Source: Rhodoferax sp. (GTDB taxonomy: Bacteria > Pseudomonadota > Gammaproteobacteria > Burkholderiales > Burkholderiaceae_C). Taken from it: a DNA stretch of 34,693 nucleotides. The notes below the pieces were generated by a model. The model did not search any database, had not been told where the DNA came from, and saw only the letters and a list, made by a program, of their open reading frames with translations. This document shows positions 7,711-14,986 of this stretch, one piece after another (positions within the stretch are counted from its first letter, which is position 1; each line of letters starts with the position of its first letter). A program made the position numbers and the translations under genes. The stretch spans positions 1-34,693 of the forward strand of contig NZ_JANXUQ010000279.1 in assembly GCF_025356155.1 (NCBI RefSeq), in the 5' to 3' direction.

Positions 7711-9203
7711 TTCGCCTTGGCGGTGGTGTTGCGCGGCAGCCAGAGCTTGGCGATGGCGCCCACGGCATCGGCACCATCACCCGAGTCTCTGCGGTTGCCG
7801 AGTTCGATGCGGCCCCGGTGCAGTGATGCGATCTCCTGCACAAAGCTCAAGCCAAGTCCCGTGCTCTTCTTGCGCGAGTGCGGCCGTGCCAGTGAATAGA
7901 ACTTCTCAAACACCTTGTCCTGCGCATAGCTGGGGATGCCCACGCCCTGGTCGCGCACGGTGATGCAGGCCCAGCGGCCTTCTAACTGCAAGCCCAGCTC
8001 CACCGCGCCGCCGTCGGGCGAAAAGTCCAGCGCGTTGTCCAGCAGGTTGCTGACCGCGCGGAGCAGCAGGAACGGGTCTGCCTCCAAAGTGGCATCGGCA
8101 CCTGCTGCCACGGTGATGTGTATGCGCCGCTGCGCCGCAGCGGCTTGGGATGCATGGGCCAGTTCGTCCAGCAGAGGCCGCACGGCCAGCGGCTGCAGGG
8201 TGTCGAGCACGCGGCGGGTTTCCAGCGCGGTGAGCTCCATCATGCGGTCCACCATCTCCTGGATGCGCAGCGTCTCGCGATGGATGTTGCCCAAAAAGCG
8301 TTGGCGCTGCGCCTCTTCCATCGGCTCCTGCAACAGCTCTGCTGCGCCGCGTATCGCGGACAGCGGGCTCTTCACCTCGTGCGTCAGAGTCTGCACATAG
8401 TCGGCCACGTAGTTGCGCCCGGCCAGCGCGTCGCGCATCTCGTCATAGGCGGCACGCAGCAGTTGCCAGGCGCGGCGTATGAGTCGCCAGGGGTGAAAGC
8501 CTTTTTGTGCGTGGACGTAGCGCGCATAGTCGGCGATCAGGCCGAACGGGCGCACCAGCCACACTGATACAGTGACCGCCATGATCAGCACGGCCGCTAC
8601 CGACAGCATGCCGGCATACAGCGTGCGGCTGCGGGCCGCAGCGACGAACTGGCCAAAGCTCTGCGCTGGTTTGCCGACGCTGACCACGCCGATGATCTCG
8701 CCATTGCCGCCACCGCCCCCCTGCGCGCCGCTGATCCAGCGCACCGGTGCGGCCATGTACATAACGGCAGAGTGGGCGTCGCTCGGGTTGTCCAGCGAGG
8801 TGCGCGCGCCGTATTCGCCCTTGAGTGTCATGCGCACATCGCGCCACTGCGAGAAATCCTTGCCCAATGACTGGCCGGTGGAGTCAAACAGCACCGTGCC
8901 ATTGCGGTCGGTGACATAGGCGCGCAGCTCCACATGGGTCTTGCGCACGTCGAATATCTGCGCCTCGAACTGGCGCGCATAGACAGACTTGAACAGAGCA
9001 TCCAGCCGGCCCGTGTTGATCGCGCCACCGCGCACATCCTGCTCGACCAGCGTGGCCAGCAATTGGGAGGTTTCCACCAGCGACTCTTCGGCCGATTCGC
9101 GGTAGCGCGGGTCCAGGTCGGACACCACGTGGTACAGCACGGCGGCAATGCCGATCGCGTAGATCAGCAGGATGCCTAAGAAAATTCGGGTTCTCTTAGA
9201 CAA
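7707..9203 (-). CDS. creC: sensor histidine kinase CreC
   Basis: The product is 498 residues from a TTG start. There are two transmembrane segments with a periplasmic sensor between them. The sensor reads like E. coli CreC: a VLFDS strand, then the DVRMTLKGEYGART and VMYMAAPV blocks and IIGVVSVGKPAQS. The kinase core follows, with phospho-acceptor His in LTHEVKSPLSAIRGAAELL, an N box NLLDNALDFSP, and ATP-lid glycines DQGVGI and GLGLSF. The start could instead be the GTG at 9224, but its first codons (ASVGAT) are encoded by a dispersed repeat, whereas SKRTRIFLG looks like native N terminus. It forms a pair with creB upstream and lies directly before the exosortase operon it probably controls. 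CreC homologues respond to metabolic or envelope stress. Confidence 0.87.
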   Translation of the reverse strand: MSKRTRIFLGILLIYAIGIAAVLYHVVSDLDPRYRESAEESLVETSQLLATLVEQDVRGGAINTGRLDALFKSVYARQFEAQIFDVRKTHVELRAYVTDRNGTVLFDSTGQSLGKDFSQWRDVRMTLKGEYGARTSLDNPSDAHSAVMYMAAPVRWISGAQGGGGGNGEIIGVVSVGKPAQSFGQFVAAARSRTLYAGMLSVAAVLIMAVTVSVWLVRPFGLIADYARYVHAQKGFHPWRLIRRAWQLLRAAYDEMRDALAGRNYVADYVQTLTHEVKSPLSAIRGAAELLQEPMEEAQRQRFLGNIHRETLRIQEMVDRMMELTALETRRVLDTLQPLAVRPLLDELAHASQAAAAQRRIHITVAAGADATLEADPFLLLRAVSNLLDNALDFSPDGGAVELGLQLEGRWACITVRDQGVGIPSYAQDKVFEKFYSLARPHSRKKSTGLGLSFVQEIASLHRGRIELGNRRDSGDGADAVGAIAKLWLPRNTTAKAN

Positions 9204-9204
9204 T

Positions 9205-9284
9205 GTCGCCCCCACGCTGGCCACTGCGTGTGCTGCGCTGCCCCCCGAGGGGACGCTCGCACCTTGGGGCGGCCCGGCGGCGCT
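9205..9284 (+). repeat. GC-rich dispersed repeat, copy A
   Basis: This element fills the gap between the creB stop and the creC start and shares GCCCCCACGCT, TGCGCTGCCCCCC-like and GGGGCGGCCCGGCGGCG blocks with copy B (5286-5352), in inverted orientation. Copy A has about 15 extra bases in the centre. The GTG at 9224 within it could serve as an alternative creC start. Confidence 0.65.
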
Positions 9285-9287
9285 CCT

Positions 9288-10034
9288 TCAATTGGGCGCC
9301 TCCGGCAAGTCTTCACTCAACGCATACCCGGTGCCGCGCAGCGTGCGAATCGGCTCCAGTCCGGGCGCCACCGCCTTGAGCTTGGCACGCAGGGTCTTGA
9401 TGTGGGCGTCCACCGTGCGGTCAAAGCTGTCATTGGCATCGCCCCATACTCTTTGCAGCAGTTCGTCACGCGTAAACACACGGCCAGGCTTTTGCACCAG
9501 CAGGCGCAGCACGCCGTATTCGTAACGGGACAGCTCCAGCGCACGGCCATAGAAGCGGATCTGGTGACGTTCTTCGTCCAGCAGCCATATCGGGGGTATG
9601 GATGCAGCCGGCGCAACGACTGTGACCGCTGCATCCGGCCCTGCCACGCCCGGCCGCGCACTGCGGCGCAGGATGGTGCGTATGCGTGCCACCAGTTCGC
9701 GCGGCGAGAACGGCTTGGCGATGTAGTCATCCGCCCCCAGCTCCAGGCCGACCACGCGGTCGATCTCGTCGCTGCGCGCCGTCAAAAACAGCATGGGCAC
9801 CTGCTTGCCGCCGGGTAAGGCTTGGAGGCGGCGGAATAACTCAAAACCGTTGAGGTCGGGCAGGCCCACATCCAGCACGGCTAGCGCGGGCGGCTCGGCG
9901 GCAAACTGGGCCAGGGCTTCGGCGGCGGTGCTGCACCACACTGGCGCAAAGCCGTCGGTGGACAGCACATACTGCAGCGTGTCGGCGATGCCGGATTCGT
10001 CTTCCACCAAAAGGATGCGCGGTTTGGGAGTCAT
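9288..10034 (-). CDS. creB: OmpR-family response regulator CreB
   Basis: A 248-residue response regulator. The receiver domain has the acidic pocket EDE at 11-13, phospho-acceptor D55 in VLDVGLPD and the conserved Lys in IAKPFS. A winged-helix DNA-binding domain occupies about 140-240, with the closing GTGYALSED strand. The start is the ATG at 10034, which puts the first receiver strand (PRILLVEDE) at the usual distance. Identification as CreB rests on the adjacent kinase being clearly CreC-like and on a nearby sequence matching the CreB site. It is the first gene of the minus-strand cluster and is divergent from the TPR gene, with 223 bases between them. No cre tag is seen in its own promoter region. 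Confidence 0.85.
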   Translation of the reverse strand: MTPKPRILLVEDESGIADTLQYVLSTDGFAPVWCSTAAEALAQFAAEPPALAVLDVGLPDLNGFELFRRLQALPGGKQVPMLFLTARSDEIDRVVGLELGADDYIAKPFSPRELVARIRTILRRSARPGVAGPDAAVTVVAPAASIPPIWLLDEERHQIRFYGRALELSRYEYGVLRLLVQKPGRVFTRDELLQRVWGDANDSFDRTVDAHIKTLRAKLKAVAPGLEPIRTLRGTGYALSEDLPEAPN

Positions 10035-10100
10035 AGGGTCGTTATGGTAACGGGCAGCGTGCGAGCAGGCGTTTGGCGGCAAATGCCATTGGTAAAAAAT

Positions 10101-10145
10101 GCCTATAGCCCTCGTGAAATATGCGTGAGTAGCTATCAAAAACAG
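10101..10145 (+). repeat. dispersed intergenic repeat, copy 2
   Basis: This is the second copy of the element at 1596-1643, sharing GCCT-N-TAGCCCTCGTG and AGTAGCTAT-N-AAAAA. It sits centrally between the divergent creB and TPR genes, so both promoters must lie on either side of it. The rest of this 223-base gap shows only a short CGCCA...TGGCG palindrome at 10182-10199. Confidence 0.6.
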
Positions 10146-10257
10146 AGCGGATCAGTATTGCTTTGTGTAAATGCGGGTTAGCGCCACTTGATTTTGGCGG
10201 CGGCTGCCACCATCTGGACCGTACAAACAAACCCGTTTACTGAAGGAGATGAAGTCT

Positions 10258-11190
10258 ATGCAGTTTTCTTCCCTATCCCAACGCGCGGCCAAGTGGCTCT
10301 TGGTCGCCACACTGATGGGCGCTGGTCTGGCCATGGCGCAGGCCGAGCCGACGTTGAACGAGGTGTATGCCACCGCGCACGCTGGCAAGCTGGACCAGGC
10401 GCAGGTCATGATTCAGCAGGTGCTGGTCGGACACCCTAAGAGCGCCAAGGCCCACTTTGTGCGCGCCGAGTTGTATGCGCGCCAGGGCGACCTGGACCAT
10501 GCGCGTGATTCGTTGGCCACTGCCGATAAGCTGTCGCCTGGACTGAGTTTCGCCAAGCCAGACGCCGTGCAGGCGCTGCGCACCCAACTCGCTGGCCGCA
10601 ATGCGGCGCGTGCCGCGAACGGTCCGGTCAACAGCAACGCGGCTACAGCTGCAGACGCTGGCAATACGCGGCCTGTGCAATACAGCAACCCGCAACCGGC
10701 GTCGTCTTCGTGGGCCTTGCCGTTGCTGTTGGCGGGCGGTGCCATCGTGGCGGGCTACTTTATTTTCCGCCGCCGTGTTCCGGCGCCCGCACCCCAAGCT
10801 GCAGGATATGGCTTGCAACAGGGCGGGCTCAATGGCCCACAAACATTTGGAATGGGTGGCGGTGGTGGCACCGCCCCTGCGGGCTACCCCCCAGCAGGCG
10901 GCTACCCGCAGCCAGCCAGCTCGGGGCTGGGCGGGCGCATTATGGGTGGTGTAGCCACGGGCTTGGCCGTGGGCGCCGGTGTCATGGCCGCCGAAGCCAT
11001 AGGCCGCAACCTGATGGGCCACAACAACAACGCGGACGCTGGCCAATTGAACAACGGCGCACACAACAACGACTTCCAGCCCGTAGGCAATATCAATCCC
11101 GACATGGGTGGCGCCGACTTTGGCGTCAACGACGGCGGTTCGTGGGACAGCGGCGGCGGGTCTGACGGCGGCGGCGACTGGGACAACTAG
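10258..11190 (+). CDS. TPR-containing single-span membrane protein
   Basis: I recognise the architecture but not a specific function. The 310-residue product has a cleavable-looking signal (hydrophobic about 13-27, ending AMAQA), a short tetratricopeptide-like helical region (about 32-97), a low-complexity Ala/Asn linker, one transmembrane segment (about 152-170) followed by RRR, and a Gly/Pro/Asn-rich tail ending in repeated GGG and W residues (SWDSGGG...GDWDN). The start is the second of two close ATGs: AAGGAG sits nine bases before 10258 but directly abuts the first ATG. It stands alone, divergent from creB. TPR regions usually hold protein partners, so a scaffold or envelope-assembly role is possible but not shown. 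Confidence 0.75.
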   Translation: MQFSSLSQRAAKWLLVATLMGAGLAMAQAEPTLNEVYATAHAGKLDQAQVMIQQVLVGHPKSAKAHFVRAELYARQGDLDHARDSLATADKLSPGLSFAKPDAVQALRTQLAGRNAARAANGPVNSNAATAADAGNTRPVQYSNPQPASSSWALPLLLAGGAIVAGYFIFRRRVPAPAPQAAGYGLQQGGLNGPQTFGMGGGGGTAPAGYPPAGGYPQPASSGLGGRIMGGVATGLAVGAGVMAAEAIGRNLMGHNNNADAGQLNNGAHNNDFQPVGNINPDMGGADFGVNDGGSWDSGGGSDGGGDWDN

Positions 11191-11329
11191 CGGGTGTGGC
11201 GGCAATGACCGGGCTGCTGTCGATTCAGTAAAGAATAATATTTTGGTTTACTTGCATCCGTTTGCTGGGCATCATCGTTTGTAGTGTGGGCTGCTTTGCA
11301 GCGTACATAACTTACAGACGGGGGTGCCT

Positions 11330-11839
11330 ATGAAGCGTTCTTTTGCATTTTTTGCCATCTCGGCGGCCTTGTCGTTGCCTGCTGGGGCCAGTGGCAGCGT
11401 CGATGCTGGCAAACTGATCTTTCCGGTTTGCCAGAGTTGCCACACCGACCCGGTAACGGCATCCCGTTTTACTCCCTATCGGTTCAACCCTACCGAATTG
11501 ACAGGCGCATTTCAACGCACGCCGCAGATGAACGTCTACGTGGACCTGGGCGTGCAGACCATCTCCGACCTGGCCGCGTACCTCGCCTTGCCCAATAGCA
11601 ACGATACCGATCGGCTGCTGGACTGGGCTGAAGACACTTTTCCCACTGTCCTATCTCCACGCCGGCAGAAAACCGGACAGTTGATGGGTTACACCTACCG
11701 CTTTTACCCCAACACCGGCGTTTATGCGGGATCCAAGGACGGCCATGCTTGGATCTACTACAGCCGTACACCGGGTGCGCCGATTGGCGACTTGGGAACT
11801 TTGCGCAGCTACCTGGACCAGTTGCCCAGTGGCCGGTAA
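11330..11839 (+). CDS. periplasmic mono-haem c-type cytochrome-like protein
   Basis: A 169-residue exported protein. A signal peptide (about 1-22) is followed by a small cytochrome c domain with CQSCH (C34, C37, H38) and a plausible distal methionine M67. The second half (about 90-150) is a separate unit with the pattern DRLLDWAED...YTYRFYPNTGVYAGSKDG, an aromatic module I have seen attached to other betaproteobacterial exported proteins but cannot name. Its stop lies inside the start of the TlpA-like gene, an 11-base overlap, so it probably belongs to the same operon. The role would be periplasmic electron transfer. The ATG at 11330 was preferred over a GTG two codons upstream. Confidence 0.7.
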   Translation: MKRSFAFFAISAALSLPAGASGSVDAGKLIFPVCQSCHTDPVTASRFTPYRFNPTELTGAFQRTPQMNVYVDLGVQTISDLAAYLALPNSNDTDRLLDWAEDTFPTVLSPRRQKTGQLMGYTYRFYPNTGVYAGSKDGHAWIYYSRTPGAPIGDLGTLRSYLDQLPSGR

Positions 11840-12326
11840 GCCTTGGCTTTTAGCCGCGGCGTTCGCCCTGAGCGCACTGGTGGGGCAGCCTGCAGCGGCG
11901 GTGGAAGTAGGCGATGTCGCACCCGGGTTTGATCTGGTTGGCCGTACGGGGGCCATCAAACTGGGGGACTACAAGGGCCAAACCGTTTACCTCGATTTTT
12001 GGGCATCCTGGTGCGGCCCTTGCAAGCAATCGTTCCCATGGCTGAACACCCTGCAAGCGCGCTACGCCGCCCACGGTTTGCGCGTGGTCGCCGTCAACGT
12101 GGACAAAAAAATGGAGGACGCCAATGCCTTTTTGCGCGGCAACCTGGCCAGTTTTGACGTTGCGTTTGATGCGGCCGGCCACACGCCCAAAAGTTATGCC
12201 ATCCTGAGCATGCCGACGTCGGTGTTGATCGGTCCTGATGGCAAGGTGCTGCAGGTGCACCGCGGCTTCCTCGACGCCGAGCGCACCCAACGTGAGCAAG
12301 ACATCAAGCAGGCACTCCACCTGTAA
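11829..12326 (+). CDS. TlpA/ResA-type thiol-disulfide oxidoreductase
   Basis: A 165-residue periplasmic thioredoxin-like protein. It starts at a GTG inside the preceding gene, then has a signal peptide (about 5-24, ending PAAA), and a thioredoxin fold with the active site WCGPC (C62, C65) and a cis-proline in SMPTSVLI. Proteins of this type usually reduce or exchange disulfides in the periplasm, often on apocytochrome c or cysteine-containing partners. The next genes encode a small Cys-tailed lipoprotein and an outer-membrane protein, so one of them may be its client. No strong ribosome site precedes the GTG, and translation is probably coupled to the cytochrome gene. Confidence 0.85.
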   Translation: MAGKPWLLAAAFALSALVGQPAAAVEVGDVAPGFDLVGRTGAIKLGDYKGQTVYLDFWASWCGPCKQSFPWLNTLQARYAAHGLRVVAVNVDKKMEDANAFLRGNLASFDVAFDAAGHTPKSYAILSMPTSVLIGPDGKVLQVHRGFLDAERTQREQDIKQALHL

Positions 12327-12348
12327 AACAAACCGCTACTGAGGACGA

Positions 12349-12582
12349 ATGATGATGAGAACAACGTTGGGGACCCTGCTGTTCGCAGGCATGCTTTTGG
12401 GGCTGGGAGCTTGTAGCAACCTGGCTGCGGTCAACGCCTGGGAAAAAGGCAACCTGACTAAACCGGGCATGGCGTTTGATGGCGACCCGTTGGACCAACG
12501 CTTTGTGCAACACATCTACACCAGCAAGGAAAATTCGAGCGGTGGCAACGGGGTGGGCGGCGGCGGGTGTGGTTGCAACTGA
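12349..12582 (+). CDS. DUF4266 small lipoprotein with Cys-Gly-Cys tail
   Basis: The product has 77 residues or slightly fewer. A lipoprotein signal ends in LGAC, giving lipid-anchored C22, and the mature part is about 55 residues with the DUF4266-type VNAWEKGNL segment. The C terminus is a glycine run closing in GGGGCGCN, two cysteines separated by one glycine. Three tandem ATGs are possible starts; GAGGA at 12341 favours the second or third. It lies between the TlpA-like and DUF3570 genes. The cysteine pair could bind metal or form a strained disulfide handled by the thioredoxin. Function is unknown. Confidence 0.8.
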   Translation: MMMRTTLGTLLFAGMLLGLGACSNLAAVNAWEKGNLTKPGMAFDGDPLDQRFVQHIYTSKENSSGGNGVGGGGCGCN

Positions 12583-12605
12583 AACAATTGGATTGATTCA
12601 CGCCT

Positions 12606-13802
12606 ATGCAAACATCCACACTTCCTTCCCACCGCGCCACCAGCCCCACCAGCGTGTTGTTGGCATCCCTGGTGCTGCCCGGCTTTGCCGCGCTGGCCTG
12701 CATGGCACCGGTGAAGGCCGATGCCGAGAACGCACCTGAGAAAACTACGGTCGCCGTCAAATACGGCAGCTACACCGACAGCCAGCCCGGCTGGGAACGC
12801 GTTACGGCGGTCTCGCCACAGGTCTACTTGCAGACCCCCATCGCCGGAGATTGGGCCCTGGAGGCCACCGGTGTCATGGACACGGTGTCGGGGGCGACCC
12901 CGCGTTGGCACACCCAGCACACTGCGTTTTCGGGTGCCAGCCAGATGAACGAGCAGCGCCGGGCGGGTGAGGTCAAGGTCACACGCTACCTGGCGCGCTC
13001 CGCATTCGCTGTCAGCCTGGCGCATTCGGTGGAAAACGATTACGTATCCAATGCCCTCGGGCTGGAGGCCCGCTGGTCCAGCGGGGACAATAACCGCACA
13101 TGGACCGTAGGCCTGGGTCGCGCCAACGACACCCTAGACACGACATCCACCGGCGGTGCCGCGGTGGGCCAGCACAAAACCACCACTGAGGGGATGCTGG
13201 GCCTGACCCAGGTACTCAGCACCAACGACCTGCTGCAGTTCAACCTGACGCGTAGCCAGGGCAGTGGGTATTTCAACGACCCTTACAAAACCTTCGACCA
13301 ACGGCCCGACCAGCGCGATGCCTGGGTTGCGCAGGCGCGCTGGAACCACTACCTGGAACCCTTGGATGTAGCGCTGCGCAGCAGCTACCGCTATTACAAC
13401 GACACCTTTGGCGTGCAGTCCCACACGCTGGGGGTGGAATGGGTGCAGAGCGCTGGCCCCTGGACCTTTACACCCGGCCTGCGCTACTACAGTCAAAGTG
13501 CGGCGAATTTTTACCTGGATCCCATTCTGAATGCCCAGGGACAGTACGACCAGGTTGCCGTGCTGCTGCGCGCTGTCAAACAACTGGGAAACAACCAATC
13601 CACGGATCAGCGCCTGGCCGCCTTTGGTGCGTTGACCGCGTCCTTCAAGGTCAGCTACGCCTGGACGCCGGACACCACACTGGACTTGAAATTAGAGACC
13701 TACAAGCAAACCGCGGCTTGGCATTGGGGTGGGCAGGGCAGTCCTGGGCTGGATCCGCTCTGGGCCAATTTTGTGCAAGTAGGCCTGACGCACCGGTTTT
13801 AA
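12606..13802 (+). CDS. DUF3570 outer-membrane beta-barrel protein
   Basis: A 398-residue exported protein with an N-terminal signal (hydrophobic about 17-33) and many alternating amphipathic strands rich in Tyr, Trp and Asn, ending in the aromatic VGLTHRF typical of outer-membrane barrels. It matches the DUF3570 family in length and context. Residues 92-98 read DTVSGAT, which fits the D-x-x-[ST]-G-A-T sequence that ApbE flavinylates on the final threonine in NqrC and RnfG; the ApbE gene is next. Attachment of FMN to T98 is an inference only, because DUF3570 proteins may keep this segment for structural reasons. It follows the DUF4266 gene by 23 bases. Confidence 0.85.
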   Translation: MQTSTLPSHRATSPTSVLLASLVLPGFAALACMAPVKADAENAPEKTTVAVKYGSYTDSQPGWERVTAVSPQVYLQTPIAGDWALEATGVMDTVSGATPRWHTQHTAFSGASQMNEQRRAGEVKVTRYLARSAFAVSLAHSVENDYVSNALGLEARWSSGDNNRTWTVGLGRANDTLDTTSTGGAAVGQHKTTTEGMLGLTQVLSTNDLLQFNLTRSQGSGYFNDPYKTFDQRPDQRDAWVAQARWNHYLEPLDVALRSSYRYYNDTFGVQSHTLGVEWVQSAGPWTFTPGLRYYSQSAANFYLDPILNAQGQYDQVAVLLRAVKQLGNNQSTDQRLAAFGALTASFKVSYAWTPDTTLDLKLETYKQTAAWHWGGQGSPGLDPLWANFVQVGLTHRF

Positions 13803-13811
13803 ATTTCTGCC

Positions 13812-14732
13812 GTGGGTCGTTGGCGCAACCTGTGTTTTGAATTCTCCGCGATGGCTTCGCCCTGCAGTGTGCAGATCGATGGCCAGGACGAAGCCGCCAT
13901 GCGTCAAGCTGCGGCGGCGGCGATTGCCGAAGTGCAGCGCATCGAACAAAAGTATTCGCGCTATACCCAGAGCAGCGTCGTCAGTTGCATCAACCGATCG
14001 GCGGGCCGAGATGGCGTGTCGGTCGATGCAGAGACCAGTGGCCTGTTGGACTTTGCCCATGCGCTGTGGCAACTCAGTGGCGGTTTGTTTGACATCACAT
14101 CCGGCGTGCTGCGCCGCGCCTGGGATTTCAAGACTGGCAAGCTACCCGAGCCGTATGTTCTGCAAACCGTCTTGGCCCAGATCGGCTGGCAGCATGTGGA
14201 GCGGCATGAGGGCCAGGTGCGACTGGCGCTGCCCGGTATGGAGTTGGATTTTGGCGGGTTCGGCAAGGAATACGCTGCAGACCGTGCGGCTGCCGTAATG
14301 CTAAGCCATGGTCTGAATCATGTGCTTGTCAACTTGGGCGGCGATTTGCACGCCCTGGGTGGTCGGGGTCTACCCGAGATGAAGGGTGCGCCCTGGCAGG
14401 TTCACATCCAGCACCCACGAACCGAGCTTGGTCTCGTCAAGGCGGCGTTGGCTGTGCTGCCCTTGGAACGTGGCGGCCTGGCGACCAGTGGAGACTACGA
14501 GCGCTTTTTTATCCACGCCGGCAAGCGCTATTGCCATGTGCTGAATCCGCACACGGGTTGGCCGGTTTCGCATTGGCAGTCGGTCAGTGTGTTGGCCGCC
14601 AACACAACTGCGGCGGGTGCGTTGTCGACCATTGCCATGCTCAAAGGCGCAGACGCCATCGCGTGGTTGGAGGTGCAAGGTGTGCGCTACCTGGTCGTGC
14701 AGCATGATGGGCTTGTGCTGCGCAACCCCTAG
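13812..14732 (+). CDS. ApbE-family FAD:protein FMN transferase
   Basis: A 306-residue ApbE-fold protein. Motifs are DFGGFGKEYAAD at 146-157, NLGGD at 174-178, the ATSGDYE segment near 224-230 and NPHTG at 245-249, which together form the Mg-FAD site. ApbE moves FMN from FAD to a threonine or serine of a target protein. The start is a GTG at 13812, with an ATG at 13851 as an alternative. An in-frame stop at 13800 rules out any upstream extension, so no signal peptide or lipobox exists, unlike typical periplasmic ApbE. It lies nine bases after the DUF3570 gene. The target may be DUF3570 or a cytoplasmic protein elsewhere. Confidence 0.88.
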   Translation: MGRWRNLCFEFSAMASPCSVQIDGQDEAAMRQAAAAAIAEVQRIEQKYSRYTQSSVVSCINRSAGRDGVSVDAETSGLLDFAHALWQLSGGLFDITSGVLRRAWDFKTGKLPEPYVLQTVLAQIGWQHVERHEGQVRLALPGMELDFGGFGKEYAADRAAAVMLSHGLNHVLVNLGGDLHALGGRGLPEMKGAPWQVHIQHPRTELGLVKAALAVLPLERGGLATSGDYERFFIHAGKRYCHVLNPHTGWPVSHWQSVSVLAANTTAAGALSTIAMLKGADAIAWLEVQGVRYLVVQHDGLVLRNP

Positions 14733-14986
14733 CAACCGCACCGACTGCGATTGGTAAATGGCTTGTCGAAATCAATTGCCGCTACCTGGTCTCTGCCATT
14801 TTCCAATCGGCCGCTTTCAGACGCCGCAATTCCGCCATAGGCTGTTCTGGACCCAAGACCATAAAAATTCTCTCCAATGCAACTTGGTGAACCGCAATAT
14901 TCCACCAAAATAGCCGGCCCACTCACCTCAGAACTGGCTCGCACAACGAGCGCGCAAAAATCACCTTGACTATGGCATCTCCCCAT
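14729..14986 (-). other. possible gene remnant in the gap after apbE
   Basis: The gap 14733-14971 is less GC-rich than its surroundings. On the minus strand it keeps one open frame of 85 codons ending in a TAG that shares its CTAG with the apbE stop. The translation from about 14956 looks protein-like (for example PAILVEYCGSPSCIGENFYG and VAAIDFDKPF). No ribosome site is evident and the first codons overlap the acyltransferase start. It could be the stranded 3' end of a lost gene or chance. The acyltransferase promoter must also lie here. Confidence 0.2.

Noticed and set aside
7469-7843. N-terminal extension of the VIT/VWA protein by 125 residues
   Set aside because: It would read through the promoter region, the cre tag, the palindrome and the end of creC. 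The signal peptide begins only at the ATG at 7468.
11191-11329. Terminator or small RNA in the gap before the cytochrome gene
   Set aside because: Only an AT-rich stretch (AAAGAATAATATTTTGG) is present. It may hold a promoter, but no hairpin or convincing -35/-10 pair could be supported.
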